DNA from: Aeoliella straminimaris
Lineage (GTDB): Bacteria > Planctomycetota > Planctomycetia > Pirellulales > Lacipirellulaceae
Assembly: GCF_024054565.1 (NCBI RefSeq)
Contig: NZ_JAMXLR010000015.1
Location: 1-64,000 of the forward strand
Length of the DNA: 64,000 nt
Reading direction: 5' to 3'
Of the stretch, positions 25,657 to 35,210 are shown in pieces. A program made the position numbers and the translations under genes. Position 1 is the first letter of the stretch. Each line of letters starts with the position of its first letter. The notes under the pieces are model-generated. The model had not been told where the DNA came from. It saw only the letters and a list, made by a program, of their open reading frames with translations, and made no database searches.

Positions 25657-27417
25657 TCAGGAGCCTTCGCGCTCGCCCTCGTCGCCGGTGTCGGTGTCGG
25701 ACTCGCCGTCCTCTTCCGCTTCGGCATCGGCTGGCTTGTCGTCAGCCGCTTCGGCCGGTGGCTCCTCGGGCGTGACGCCAACGACTCCTTCGACCTCGAT
25801 CTCTTCGGTACTAGGCGCCTCGGGGGCTCGATAACGCAGCGCGGCCACTTCGGCCTGGCGGCTGTAGTCGATCGACTCGGCCAGGATGCGGGCCGCTTCC
25901 TGCGAGGCGTGGAAGCCCTTGGAGTTCTCGCTGCTGATGTAGTCGAGCCGCCACATCGATTTACGCTGCAGGTCGAAGATCTCCTTCAGGTCTTCGTCCG
26001 TGGCGCCGGCCGCCTTGGCTTCGAGAATGGCGTCGAGCATCTGCGTCATCGCTTCGCCTGCTCGTTCCAACAGGGCCTGGTTACGTTCCTGGATGCCTTC
26101 CACGCGGCTCACCAGTTCGGTTTCGCTCTGGTGGTGGCAGTTCTGACATGAGGCATTCACGTTCTCCAAAGGCGAACGGACATTGTGGCTGCTGAACTTG
26201 GCGGCTCCCACCCGCTGGTACGGCATGTGGCAGTCGGCACAGCTCACGCCACTGCGGGCGTGAATGCCTTGGCTCCACAACTCGAACTCGGGGTGCTGTA
26301 CCTTGTCGATCTTGGCGCCAGTCTCGCCATGGATGTAGTCGTAGAACTCGGTGCCATCGGGAAAGGTGGTTTCTTCCCAGGTCTTTTCCTCGTCCTCCAT
26401 CCTCAGCCCGTTCTTCCACGGGAAGGTGAGCGTCATCTTGTTCGCGCAGTAGTACTCGACGTGGCACTGGCCGCAGACAAACGACCGCAATTCCTGACGG
26501 GTGGCGTCCCTGTTGGGATCGTACGGCTTGCTGCGACTGCCTTTGCGCCACTTGTCGATGCTCGGCAGGTGCGGCGCAGGAGCATCGCCTTCGGCAAGGG
26601 CCTGGATGCCATTGATAAAGCCGGGGCGGGTCACGCGGATGGCCATCGTCTCGGGGTCGTGGCAGTCGATGCAGGTTACCGGGTGGGCTTCGCCGCCGGT
26701 GGGATGATCCTCAGGCACCGGCTGGCCGGCGAACTCGCCTTCGAAGCCGCCGACCGGGGCTGGCGGAAAGACCGGTTCGTTTTCATCCGGCGTGCCGTCC
26801 GGCATTTGCTTGAGCATGCCGAGCACTTCCTCATAGCTCTTGGTGCTGACCTCTTCGAAGCCTTTTTGCACGGCCTCCATATTAAAGTCGGCTGCCAAGG
26901 CCTCGTCGTCGGCGTCCTCGCCCATCGCTTCGAGGCCCACTTTGCGGTACAGCACGGTGGTCGAACCGTGACAGTGCAGGCACGCGCCGGCCTGCGGCTT
27001 CTTGGTCACCCGCTCGGTAACACCCTGGTCGTACAGCATGTAAGCGTGACCGCGGGCTTTGCGATAGTCGATGCTGAAGGCGTAGCCCGCGTACAGGCGC
27101 TTGAGCCAGGGCTGCAGATCAAGCTTCGATTCTGGCATGGCGCTCGAGCCACCGTAGAACTTGTCGCCAGCGGTCGACTTCCAGCCGTCGAAGTGGTGCG
27201 GCCAGTTGCGTCCCCAGGGCTCGGGATCGACAGAAATTTCATTCAATTCCGCCACCCGCACGAAGGGCACGCGCTCTTCCTGCTTGCGGGTGAACATCTG
27301 GATCAGCACCCAGGTCACCAGGGCGGTGGCAACGGCGGCGACCAAGAAGGTAAGCACCAGGATGCCCGTCTTACCGGCGCGCAAGCAACGCGGATTCATG
27401 TTGTGAGCAGGTTGCAT
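25657..27417 (-). CDS. nrfA: Ammonia-forming cytochrome c nitrite reductase, large subunit
   Basis: A 586-residue pentaheme enzyme that reduces nitrite to ammonium with six electrons outside the inner membrane. An N-terminal hydrophobic segment ([23 protein letters not shown], about residues 17-39) anchors or exports it. Heme sites are CLHCH (146-150), CIDCH (249-253), CGQCH (315-319), CADCH (393-397) and CQNCH (424-428). The catalytic Tyr is in CGQCHVEYY and the catalytic His in QGIHARSG. Heme 1 has CXXCH instead of the CXXCK of E. coli. Between hemes 1 and 2 there are about 98 residues, much longer than in E. coli, and the last 60 residues are an acidic tail. The gene starts 1 base after the nrfH stop. 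Confidence 0.95.
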   Translation of the reverse strand: MQPAHNMNPRCLRAGKTGILVLTFLVAAVATALVTWVLIQMFTRKQEERVPFVRVAELNEISVDPEPWGRNWPHHFDGWKSTAGDKFYGGSSAMPESKLDLQPWLKRLYAGYAFSIDYRKARGHAYMLYDQGVTERVTKKPQAGACLHCHGSTTVLYRKVGLEAMGEDADDEALAADFNMEAVQKGFEEVSTKSYEEVLGMLKQMPDGTPDENEPVFPPAPVGGFEGEFAGQPVPEDHPTGGEAHPVTCIDCHDPETMAIRVTRPGFINGIQALAEGDAPAPHLPSIDKWRKGSRSKPYDPNRDATRQELRSFVCGQCHVEYYCANKMTLTFPWKNGLRMEDEEKTWEETTFPDGTEFYDYIHGETGAKIDKVQHPEFELWSQGIHARSGVSCADCHMPYQRVGAAKFSSHNVRSPLENVNASCQNCHHQSETELVSRVEGIQERNQALLERAGEAMTQMLDAILEAKAAGATDEDLKEIFDLQRKSMWRLDYISSENSKGFHASQEAARILAESIDYSRQAEVAALRYRAPEAPSTEEIEVEGVVGVTPEEPPAEAADDKPADAEAEEDGESDTDTGDEGEREGS

Positions 27418-27418
27418 A

Positions 27419-27943
27419 TCAATATCCTTCGTACCGTCGGGGTGCGACTGATTGGGCGTGTCCCACGCTGCGGTGACAATGCACGCAAGATGCCATGTCG
27501 CCGCCTCGTTCGACGGGCAACATGTGATTCACCAGATCGTGGTGGCAATCGAGGCAAGCCGCTTGAACCACACGGCTGTTGCGCTCCTTGATTTGAATCG
27601 GGTCTTTGTAGTCGCCGGTGGTAAACGCCAGCGAATGAAAGAACCCGTTGTCCGCTTTCGTGGCGTACTTGGCAATGATGTTGTCGTGCGGCGTGTGGCA
27701 GTCGTTGCAGGTGGCCACGGCCTTGTGGCTCGACTTCAGCCACGAGTCATAGAATTCCTGCATCACGTGGCAGTTGGCGCAGCTCGCCGGATCGTTCCCC
27801 AGGTAGGCGTAGCCCTCGCCGTAACCAAAAGTAAAGGTGCCCAGTCCTCCGAGCACGCCAAAAGCGGCGGCCACGAGCACGGGCCACACCCATCCCTTCT
27901 TGGTCTTCTTATCTGGCTTTTCGGGGGAAGCAGGAGCAGCCAT
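27419..27943 (-). CDS. nrfH: Cytochrome c nitrite reductase, small subunit
   Basis: A 174-residue NapC/NirT-family quinol dehydrogenase that passes electrons from menaquinol to NrfA. A Lys/Pro-rich N-terminus is followed by one membrane helix ([20 protein letters not shown], about residues 22-41). Four heme motifs are present: CANCH (55-59), CNDCH (79-83), CLDCH (130-134) and CVHCH (153-157). The [14 protein letters not shown] box is the usual first-heme region of NrfH. It is the first gene of the nrfHA pair and directly abuts nrfA, so the two are made together as the membrane complex. Confidence 0.95.
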   Translation of the reverse strand: MAAPASPEKPDKKTKKGWVWPVLVAAAFGVLGGLGTFTFGYGEGYAYLGNDPASCANCHVMQEFYDSWLKSSHKAVATCNDCHTPHDNIIAKYATKADNGFFHSLAFTTGDYKDPIQIKERNSRVVQAACLDCHHDLVNHMLPVERGGDMASCVHCHRSVGHAQSVAPRRYEGY

Positions 27944-28069
27944 GCGCCTATCGCCATTGCGTGCTGTGCCAGCAAGCTCCGCTCGCCAATCCAGCTAAAA
28001 GACTAGGAAACAGGAAAAGTACACGTTCGTTCGCGTCCACAACATAACGAATGAAGTGAGGCGCGGCAA

Positions 28070-28396
28070 CTACTTCGCCATCTTTAGCGGTGTCAGCAGC
28101 ATGGTTACCGGGGTCTTAGTGCGAATACGGTGGGGCAAATTGGCGGGCATGTGAATCCATGCACCAGTGGTCGCGGCCACCAAATCGTCGCCCAACTCCA
28201 CTTTTCTATCGCCTGACAGAAAGTGGAGCACCGCGGGCGTAGAGGCCGTGTGCTCGGAGAGTTCCTGCCCCGCGCTGACGTTGAACGCCACCACCTTCGC
28301 CTGCTGGTTATTGTGCAGCGTACGACGGAGTGTTCCGTCGGTAGGTGTCTCGTCCAGTTCGCCAAGGTTGGCAAACATCACATAAGGGGTAATCAT
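28070..28396 (-). CDS. Cupin-domain protein
   Basis: A 108-residue single-cupin protein from the ATG at 28396, preceded by GGAGG on its strand. Cupin motif 1 is degenerate (FNVSAGQELSEHTASTPAVL with one His), motif 2 is GAWIHMPANLPHRI. It resembles the small cupins often found beside cytochrome or redox genes. The metal-binding His set is incomplete (one His in motif 1, one in motif 2 region), so it may bind a small ligand rather than act as an enzyme. It lies on the nrfHA strand, 126 bases upstream of nrfH, and may be part of the same operon. Confidence 0.8.
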   Translation of the reverse strand: MITPYVMFANLGELDETPTDGTLRRTLHNNQQAKVVAFNVSAGQELSEHTASTPAVLHFLSGDRKVELGDDLVAATTGAWIHMPANLPHRIRTKTPVTMLLTPLKMAK

Positions 28397-28651
28397 TCCA
28401 CAAACCTCCAGTAGGCGAAAAAAGCTGTCTGCAGCGGTCGCGCCCCTCCGCATGGCAACACCAGAAGTGCGTGATTCGCGACCGTCGTTGCAACGAGCGG
28501 ATGCTCCGCTGTTCGGGTTGTAGCGACTGTGCCGGCAAAGGGGGCGCACTCACCGCTATTGGCTTGACGGCCGCTACACGCCGAAGAACCTACAGGGCAG
28601 TTCTGCGCCCCCTAAAGGATTAGAAAAACAGCTACCGTTGCGAGGATCGCC

Positions 28652-30076
28652 GTGTCGCTTCACCTACCGTTTCGCCCTGCATTGCATCTCTGTCTGGCGA
28701 TAGTCGCCGTTTGTTGTCAGGCCACCAGTTGGGCGGCTACGCCCAATCCTTGTGCCACCAGCCACAAGGTGGTGTTCTACAACAACGACTTCAGCTACCT
28801 GAACGATCCCTGCTACTGCGGCGATTGCCTGGGCGACTGCATGAAGCAGATGAGGATCGACCCCTGCGGCCATTGGGGCAAGCTCGACATCGGCGGACAG
28901 CTGCGTTTGCGGTACCACCACGAAGATGGCATGGGCCGGCAGCCCGGAGTCTCCGGTTTTAACGACACGAAGAACGACTTCTTGCTCACCCGGTTGCGGT
29001 TGTACACCAACTGGGAAAAAGACTGGTTGCGCGTCTACGCCGAAGGCATCACCGCCGAAGTTACCGCGAACGACCTGTACGTCCCACGTCCGATCGACAT
29101 CAATGCGGCCGACTTCTTGAACCTGTTCGCGGACGTAGCCGTCACCGATTCGCTTACCGTTCGCGTTGGTCGCCAGGAATTGCTGTACGGCGTGCAGCGT
29201 CACGTGTCGCCACTCGACTGGGCCAATACCCGGCGAACTTTCTCGGGCGTGAAGCTCATGTACACTGGCGACACCTGGAACGTCGACGGGTTCTTCACCA
29301 ACTACGTGCCTGTTGATCCCTACGCCTTCGACGAGCCTGACTACCAGCAGAAGTTCTACGGCATCTACGCTACCCGCATGGCGCAGTGTGGTGGTCCGAA
29401 CGTCGACCTGTTCTATCTGGGCTACGATAACGACAACCAGTACTCTGCCCCGCCGACCATCACCACGGCTGGCACCGCCGACTTCTCGGTACACACGTTC
29501 GGCACCCGCTTCTGGGGCGAAGTGGAAGACGGCTGGTTGTACGAAGTGGAAGCCACGCTGCAGGCCGGTCGGCAGAGTGGCCTGGGCCTCGACCACCGTG
29601 CCGGAATGTGCACCTGTGGTTTCGGTAAGAAGCTGGACATGCCCTGGTCGCCCACAATCTGGGCGTACTACGACTTCGCCTCGGGCAACAAAGGCGACGG
29701 CTCGTTCAACCGCTACAATCAGTTGTTCCCGCTGGCCCACAAGTACCTTGGCTTCATCGACGCCGCGCAGCGCTCGAACATCAGCTCGCCGAACTGCTTG
29801 CTCACCATGTCGCCCAGCAGTAAGTGGTCGCTGTTGGCCTGGTACTACTACCTGGGCGCCGACGAAGCGAACGACATCATTCCCTTCGTGGCCACTCCTT
29901 CGGTGCAGAACACCGACACCAAGTATTTCGGTCACGAGCTCGACCTGATCGCCACTTACAAGTTCGCTCCCAGCTCGAACGTCCTGTTCGGCTACTCGAA
30001 CCTGTGGCGAGGCAGCAAGATCATCGGGACCAACGACGCCCACTTCTTCTACACGCAGTGGGAAACCAACTTCTAA
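28652..30076 (+). CDS. Alginate-export-type outer-membrane porin
   Basis: A 474-residue outer-membrane beta-barrel of the AlgE/alginate-export (PF13372-like) type. The start is a GTG at 28652 with GAGG upstream. A signal peptide (HLCLAIVAVCCQATSWA) is followed by a cysteine-rich section (PCYCGDCLGDCMKQM) and then many amphipathic strands, for example LDIGGQLRLRYHHEDG, LLTRLRLYTNWEKDWLRVY and VRVGRQELLYGVQRHVSPLD, ending with an aromatic C-terminal strand (AHFFYTQWETNF). It is divergent from the cupin-nrfHA genes with about 255 bases between and may share their regulation. The substrate is unknown. Confidence 0.85.
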   Translation: MSLHLPFRPALHLCLAIVAVCCQATSWAATPNPCATSHKVVFYNNDFSYLNDPCYCGDCLGDCMKQMRIDPCGHWGKLDIGGQLRLRYHHEDGMGRQPGVSGFNDTKNDFLLTRLRLYTNWEKDWLRVYAEGITAEVTANDLYVPRPIDINAADFLNLFADVAVTDSLTVRVGRQELLYGVQRHVSPLDWANTRRTFSGVKLMYTGDTWNVDGFFTNYVPVDPYAFDEPDYQQKFYGIYATRMAQCGGPNVDLFYLGYDNDNQYSAPPTITTAGTADFSVHTFGTRFWGEVEDGWLYEVEATLQAGRQSGLGLDHRAGMCTCGFGKKLDMPWSPTIWAYYDFASGNKGDGSFNRYNQLFPLAHKYLGFIDAAQRSNISSPNCLLTMSPSSKWSLLAWYYYLGADEANDIIPFVATPSVQNTDTKYFGHELDLIATYKFAPSSNVLFGYSNLWRGSKIIGTNDAHFFYTQWETNF

Positions 30077-30107
30077 CGAGAAGAGTGCTAACGACAAAGC
30101 ACCATAT

Positions 30108-30135
30108 GCCCAACGACGGACTGCCGTCGTTGGGC
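30108..30135. terminator. Bidirectional terminator between convergent genes
   Basis: GCCCAACGACGG (30108-30119) pairs perfectly with CCGTCGTTGGGC (30124-30135) around the loop ACTG. It lies 32 bases after the porin stop and 19 before the stop of the minus-strand DUF2961 gene. T-rich sequence follows on the plus strand (TTTGGTGTTT) and A-rich sequence precedes it. Confidence 0.85.
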
Positions 30136-30154
30136 TTTGGTGTTTACTGAATGC

Positions 30155-32359
30155 TCACGGGAGCTGCGGCACCCGGTACGAATAGAGCCAGTACCGCGAC
30201 TCGGACCATAGCGATGGCTCGGGAAACGGGTGGCCAGGATACAGTTCGCGGTTGTCGGGCAAATGCTCGATGCGGATTTCGATGCGGTCGAGGCCGCGGG
30301 TGAGCTTCTCCGGCAGCAGGAACTCCGCTTCGCGCCAGCGGCGGTTCGACGTGACGACGCGATGCTCGGCAGCCCCGAGCTCGCCCGCTTCTCGCGGATA
30401 GCTGTAGACACAGGTGTTCGAGCCGGCCGTTCTCCAGATGCCCACTTCCTGCCACTCGCCCCCGGTGGCGGGCCGCACCGAAACGCGGGCCTGCTGGTTG
30501 GGGTATTGGTAGTCGAACTTGCGGCGGAGCAGTGCCCCGTGGTTTTCGGGATCGAGCCGCATCTTGAACGTCGAGGTGCCGTTCATGGTCCGCACCTGGT
30601 CCTGCTGAGCAGGAAAATGCATTCGCGCACCGCGATGGTCGGGCCCCCATTCGTAACGCGACACCAGCGTGTAAGGCTCACTGGCCGTGGGACTCTGGTA
30701 CTCGTGCTCGGGCACCTCGATCTTCTCGTCGCAAGCAGCAAAATGATCCGTAAGCACCAGCGTCGGTTGATCGATGCCATACCAGTAGACTACGCCGGAG
30801 TAGTGCTGGTCGTGCAGGTTCACCGCCCCGTGTTCGAGGTTGATCTTGGCGTTCTTGCCGAAGGGGAAATGATCGGCAATCAGGAACCGGTAGGCGGAGT
30901 TCACCAGGTCGTGTTCGGTTTGGATGCGATTCTTCCGCTTGCCGACCGGATGCCCGGCAAACGGTAGCGTCATGTTCTCGCCGCCCCAGTAGTCGCCCCC
31001 GCCGCCCCACTCCTCGGTGCCGGTGCCCCAGCCCTGTGGCGTTTGCGAATCGTCGAACAGCAGCCGCGGATCGCCTTCGAGCGTCGTAAGATTGCCATCG
31101 CGACTGAAGATCCAGCTCATGCCGACAAAGTTGCCCGACCAGTCGCCACCCCCTTCGACCTGGGTCGTGTCGAGAAACGTGATGTCCTGCCCCACCACGG
31201 GATGTGGATGGTCGGAGTACGTGGCGTGGAAATAGGTGTGGTGGTTCGCGGGACCTTCGAGCGGTGTGACCCGCACTTGGCAGTCGACTTCGGTTTCCTC
31301 CAATTCGCCGCGTGGCTGAATCTCCAACTTGGCATTCTTGAAGAAGGGCATTGGCCAGTAGCAGTCGAGGTGCACCTGGTCGCCGTCGTAGCGAATCGAC
31401 AGCGGAAAACCCCGCACCAGGTACTCGCGACCGTTGTCGTTGTGAATCAGCCCGGTACCGAAAAACAAATCGACCGGCGCGTCGACCGACGCGTGCCAGC
31501 GATCGTCCCAGGTGATCCGCAGACGGGCCTTACCAAAATCCATGGCCTCGGACCGGGGTACCGTGAACTTCAGCGCGCGGATGTTGCCCGGACCGTCGAT
31601 CTCTGCCAGCGTGGTCCATTGGTTGCGTTTCAGCTTCAGGCCATTGCGCTCGATGGTTTCGACCCCATCGCCCTGTGGCGCTATGTCGGTGCCCGAGCGG
31701 TCGATCAGGTCGAGCACATCGCTTGCCGGCGGCGACTTGCTCCAGGAGTGAATGGGCTGCGAGAGATTCTCGATGCCAGGCGCGTAACGATGGAAAATGT
31801 AGTAGCCGGTGCCGTAGAACGTGCGGCCGTACCCGAAACGGAAGGTCTCTTCAAACGGTAGCGGCACCCACATCAGGTCGGCCCCTTTGGTGGTCGACCA
31901 GGTCCAGACCAGCGGCTCGGGAAAAAGCTCCTGGGGAATAAACGTGGTTTGCTGCAAATCGCGTTTGGCGTTCACCGGATCGGCAGTGGCTGTCTCTTTG
32001 ACGATGGTGTCCTGCCCGTCGACCTCGTAGTGCCAAGGGGAGCCATGCCAGTGGTTGGTCCGCTTGAAGTACACCACCCCCGGGCCCGTGATGTCGAGCG
32101 CGGCGTTGAAATCGTCCGACTCCTGGTAGAGATAATGACTGGAGTCGGCGCTGCGATTGTTTCCTTCGCGGTCGTAGGTGCTCCGCATGTAAGCCCGTGC
32201 GCCGATGCGGTGCTGCGGCAACCGATCCCACATGCGATAGGCATCGAGCCCCACCGGAATGACGGGTGGCTCGTCCGACTGTTCGAGCTGCGCTTGTACC
32301 GGATGCGATGGAAACAGCATCGCAAGAACGAATGCCAACAACAGAAAGCGCGGTTTCAT
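30155..32359 (-). CDS. Exported DUF2961 / GH172-type protein
   Basis: A 734-residue exported protein of DUF2961, now known to include GH172 enzymes that act on furanose sugars (difructose anhydride, D-arabinofuranosides). The start is the ATG at 32359 with signal peptide FLLLAFVLAMLFPSHPVQAQ. The core has the double jelly-roll type strands, the conserved IDGPGNIRALKFT, and the family's acidic box GTGTEEWGGGGDYWGG, where GTEDYF is usual. The C-terminal 150 residues form another beta-rich part that is extra compared with the shortest family members. GH172 activity is inferred from family; substrate unknown. It stands alone on its strand except for pgpA 130 bases upstream. Confidence 0.85.
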   Translation of the reverse strand: MKPRFLLLAFVLAMLFPSHPVQAQLEQSDEPPVIPVGLDAYRMWDRLPQHRIGARAYMRSTYDREGNNRSADSSHYLYQESDDFNAALDITGPGVVYFKRTNHWHGSPWHYEVDGQDTIVKETATADPVNAKRDLQQTTFIPQELFPEPLVWTWSTTKGADLMWVPLPFEETFRFGYGRTFYGTGYYIFHRYAPGIENLSQPIHSWSKSPPASDVLDLIDRSGTDIAPQGDGVETIERNGLKLKRNQWTTLAEIDGPGNIRALKFTVPRSEAMDFGKARLRITWDDRWHASVDAPVDLFFGTGLIHNDNGREYLVRGFPLSIRYDGDQVHLDCYWPMPFFKNAKLEIQPRGELEETEVDCQVRVTPLEGPANHHTYFHATYSDHPHPVVGQDITFLDTTQVEGGGDWSGNFVGMSWIFSRDGNLTTLEGDPRLLFDDSQTPQGWGTGTEEWGGGGDYWGGENMTLPFAGHPVGKRKNRIQTEHDLVNSAYRFLIADHFPFGKNAKINLEHGAVNLHDQHYSGVVYWYGIDQPTLVLTDHFAACDEKIEVPEHEYQSPTASEPYTLVSRYEWGPDHRGARMHFPAQQDQVRTMNGTSTFKMRLDPENHGALLRRKFDYQYPNQQARVSVRPATGGEWQEVGIWRTAGSNTCVYSYPREAGELGAAEHRVVTSNRRWREAEFLLPEKLTRGLDRIEIRIEHLPDNRELYPGHPFPEPSLWSESRYWLYSYRVPQLP

Positions 32360-32488
32360 GGGGTGCCTAGGTAGGGTGAAAAGACTCGCCGACAATGCCT
32401 GTTGGCCTCACCGTACCGCAGGCGCGCGCCGGTCTCAACCAAATACTGCGCACGGGCGATGCAATTTCACGCACATCTGGTCTGCGGT

Positions 32489-33001
32489 TCAGCCATACCA
32501 GGCGCCAAACGCCCACACCAGCACCCACAACGTCACCGCGGCGTACAGGGCCGCGGCAATGTCGTCGGCCATGATGCCCCATCCACCAGGCAGGCGTTCC
32601 AGCCGGTTGCAGGGCCAGGGCTTGGTGATGTCGAACGCGCGGTGCAGGCCAAAGCCGGTCAGTGCAATCCAGATGTCACTCATGACAGGAATGCCCGACA
32701 GTGGCACCAACAGAAACACCAGCGGCACCGTGGCGAACTCGTCCCACACCACGGGGCCGGGGTCCTTCATCGCCAAATCGCGGGCCGCCCGGTCGCAAAC
32801 CGGCACTCCCAGCGCCACGACCATGGCGGCCGCCACCCAGGTCCAGACGCCGGGTAACTGGAAGTAGGCCCAGGCCAGCGGCAGCCCCCAAATGGCGCCG
32901 AACGTACCGGGCGCCCGAGCGAACAGTCCAACGCCCAACCCCGAAGCCAGCCAAACAGCCAGGGTGTAGCGTCGTGGTGCAGCAGGCTCATCGGGCGTCA
33001 T
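32489..33001 (-). CDS. pgpA: Phosphatidylglycerophosphatase A
   Basis: A 170-residue membrane enzyme that removes phosphate from phosphatidylglycerol phosphate, the last step to phosphatidylglycerol. The ATG at 33001 gives the usual start. There are four hydrophobic segments, the active-site region MKDPGPVVWDEFATVPLVFL (the family's DPG..V.DE.x pattern) and RAFDITKPWPCNRLERLPGG followed by GIMADDIAAALYA, which is the second conserved box (I.DD...G in the family). An upstream in-frame start at 33160 has no family support. It is divergent from the siroheme reductase gene. Confidence 0.92.
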   Translation of the reverse strand: MTPDEPAAPRRYTLAVWLASGLGVGLFARAPGTFGAIWGLPLAWAYFQLPGVWTWVAAAMVVALGVPVCDRAARDLAMKDPGPVVWDEFATVPLVFLLVPLSGIPVMSDIWIALTGFGLHRAFDITKPWPCNRLERLPGGWGIMADDIAAALYAAVTLWVLVWAFGAWYG

Positions 33002-33212
33002 TTTGGGGCTTTGATCCTGTAATCCGTAAACAAGCGGGTGAAATTGGGGGAAGTCTCCGTTTCCCATCTTCCCGCGGCCAGCTATGATTGCCAGATAGAC
33101 AGGGCAAAGTGGAGAATGTTTATCAACTTGATGAACAATGCCGCCTGTATCGGCCTCCACCCCACTCGTTTACGCCCCTCCCATCCAGCTTCCCTCTGCC
33201 CCATTGTGCGCG

Positions 33213-35033
33213 ATGTCAGCTTCCTCCGACCAGCCTCAACCGACCACTTCCAAAGCGAAGCCCAATCCGCTTGATCAACTCAAGAAGGCGGCCGCCAAAC
33301 CAGCCGCGTCCAACAAAGAGGCCAAGCCAAGCAAAGCCGAAGGCGTCAAGCTGGCCAGTAACTACCTGCGCGGCACGATTGCCGAAGAGCTGGTCAACGG
33401 CGAGCCGAACTTCAGCAGCGATAACGCCATGCTGCTCAAGCACCACGGCAGCTACGAGCAAGACAACCGCGACCTCCGCGCCCAGGCCAAGGCCGAAGGC
33501 GTGCCGGGCGGCAAGTACTTTAGCTTCATGATCCGCACCGCCATTCCCGGCGGCAAATTATCCAGCGGCCAACTGCTGGAGCACCTCGACCTGGGCACCG
33601 AACTGGGCGATGGCACCCTTCGCATCACCACTCGCCAGGGCTTGCAGCTTCACGGGGTGCTGAAAGGCAACCTGAAGCAGGCGATCCGCCGCATCAACGA
33701 CGTGCAGCTCACCACCCTGGCGGCCTGCGGCGACGTGCGGCGCAATCTGATGTGCTCGCCCGCTCCGTACAAGAACGACCCGGTGTACGACAAGATGCAA
33801 CTGCTGGCCGACAAACTGGCCGCTGAACTTAAGCCCAAGACCTCGGCCTACGCCGAAATCTGGCTGACCGACCAGGAAACTGGCGAGAAAACCAACGTTG
33901 CCGCGGCCAACGGCGCGAAAAAAGCCGAAGACACCGAGCCGCTATACGGCAAGGCCTACCTGCCGCGAAAATTCAAACTGGGCGTCGCCCTGCCCGGCGA
34001 CAACTCGGGCGAGGTTTACGCGCAGGACGTCGGTTTCCTGGCCGTGTGCGAGGACTTTGACATCGTCGGCTACAACGTGCTGGTCGGCGGCGGCATGGGC
34101 GTTACCCCCAGCGCCGCCAAGACCTACGCCGCGGTGGCCATGCCAATGGCCTTCATTCCCGTCGCCGACGACAACACCCCGGCTATCGACGTAGCGAAGG
34201 CCATCCTCAAGGTGCAGCGCGACTTCGGTAATCGGTCCGACCGCAAAACGGCTCGCCTGAAGTACACGGTACGGAACTGGGGTCTGGAGAAATTCAAGAA
34301 GAAGGTCGAAGAGTACCTGGGCGCCGACCTCGAGGAGCCTCGCCCCATCGAAATTCAGGATTACAACGACACCCTTGGCTGGCACGAGCAGGGCGATGGG
34401 CGTTACTTCTATGGGCTGTTTGTGGAGAACGGCCGGGTCAAGGACAACGAGCATCAGCAGTTGATGTCCGCCCTGCGCGAAGTCTGCACGACCGTCGCCC
34501 CCACCATCCGACTGACGGCGCACCAGAACATCTTATTCTGCGACCTGACCGAAGAGGATCGGGAACTGGTCGAGGGCACCCTGGTGCACCACAATGTAAA
34601 GCTCACCGAGGAGATCTCCGCCGCCCGGCGGTGGAGCATGGCCTGCCCGGCGCTGCCGATGTGTGGCCTGGCGGTTACCGAGAGCGAGCGGATGCTGCCT
34701 TCGATTATCGACGAAATGGAAAAGCAACTCGCCGACCTGGGCCTCGAGGACGAGGTATTCGCCACCCGCATGACCGGCTGCCCCAATGGCTGCGCTCGCC
34801 CTTACAACAGCGACATTGGCCTGGTTGGCAAGACCAAGGGTAAGTACACCATCTTTCTGGGCGGCCGCCGTCATGGCGACCGACTGAACTGGATCTACAA
34901 GGACCTGGTTCCCGAAGCCGAAGTCGTGTCGACCCTGGTGCCGATATTCCGCCAGTTCCGCGACACTCGCCAGCCGGGCGAAACGTTCAGCGACTTCTGC
35001 GAACGGGTGGGTAAGGAAGGCCTGCCAGCGTAG
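33213..35033 (+). CDS. Siroheme-dependent nitrite/sulfite reductase (ferredoxin type)
   Basis: A 606-residue hemoprotein with two halves of the nitrite/sulfite reductase repeat. After a Lys/Pro-rich N-terminus (first 45 residues) come NYLRGTIAEELVNGEPNFSS and the first ferredoxin-like domain. The cofactor site is clear: Cys in ACPALPMCGLA (residues about 478 and 484) and Cys in TGCPNGCARPY (about 523 and 527) hold the 4Fe-4S cluster and siroheme. These enzymes take six electrons to turn nitrite into ammonium or sulfite into sulfide in the cytoplasm. The two cannot be separated from the sequence alone; SNDIGLVG-like text (NSDIGLVGKTKGK) fits both. No CysJ-like flavoprotein is adjacent, so ferredoxin is the likely donor. 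Confidence 0.9.
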   Translation: MSASSDQPQPTTSKAKPNPLDQLKKAAAKPAASNKEAKPSKAEGVKLASNYLRGTIAEELVNGEPNFSSDNAMLLKHHGSYEQDNRDLRAQAKAEGVPGGKYFSFMIRTAIPGGKLSSGQLLEHLDLGTELGDGTLRITTRQGLQLHGVLKGNLKQAIRRINDVQLTTLAACGDVRRNLMCSPAPYKNDPVYDKMQLLADKLAAELKPKTSAYAEIWLTDQETGEKTNVAAANGAKKAEDTEPLYGKAYLPRKFKLGVALPGDNSGEVYAQDVGFLAVCEDFDIVGYNVLVGGGMGVTPSAAKTYAAVAMPMAFIPVADDNTPAIDVAKAILKVQRDFGNRSDRKTARLKYTVRNWGLEKFKKKVEEYLGADLEEPRPIEIQDYNDTLGWHEQGDGRYFYGLFVENGRVKDNEHQQLMSALREVCTTVAPTIRLTAHQNILFCDLTEEDRELVEGTLVHHNVKLTEEISAARRWSMACPALPMCGLAVTESERMLPSIIDEMEKQLADLGLEDEVFATRMTGCPNGCARPYNSDIGLVGKTKGKYTIFLGGRRHGDRLNWIYKDLVPEAEVVSTLVPIFRQFRDTRQPGETFSDFCERVGKEGLPA

Positions 35034-35210
35034 GTCTTTACGCTTTCTTCATGCAATGTTCTCGGCTGCTTAACCCAGCCTTAACGCTACTGCGCGCCCA
35101 AGGTATTACACTACTGCCTTTCTTCACCCTTGCGCTTGTTCCACCGGATCGGCCAACAGAGCTGACGGACGCTTGGGAATCACTCTGACGGGAGAAAGGC
35201 AGGAGCACCA

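Noticed and set aside
26185-27591. 468-codon plus-strand frame opposite nrfHA
   Set aside because: Five and four CXXCH motifs on the minus strand prove nrfA and nrfH; the plus frame is a shadow.
28664-30097. 477-codon minus-strand frame opposite the porin
   Set aside because: The porin has a signal peptide and barrel strands; the antisense frame is Val/Gly/Gln-rich with no family features.
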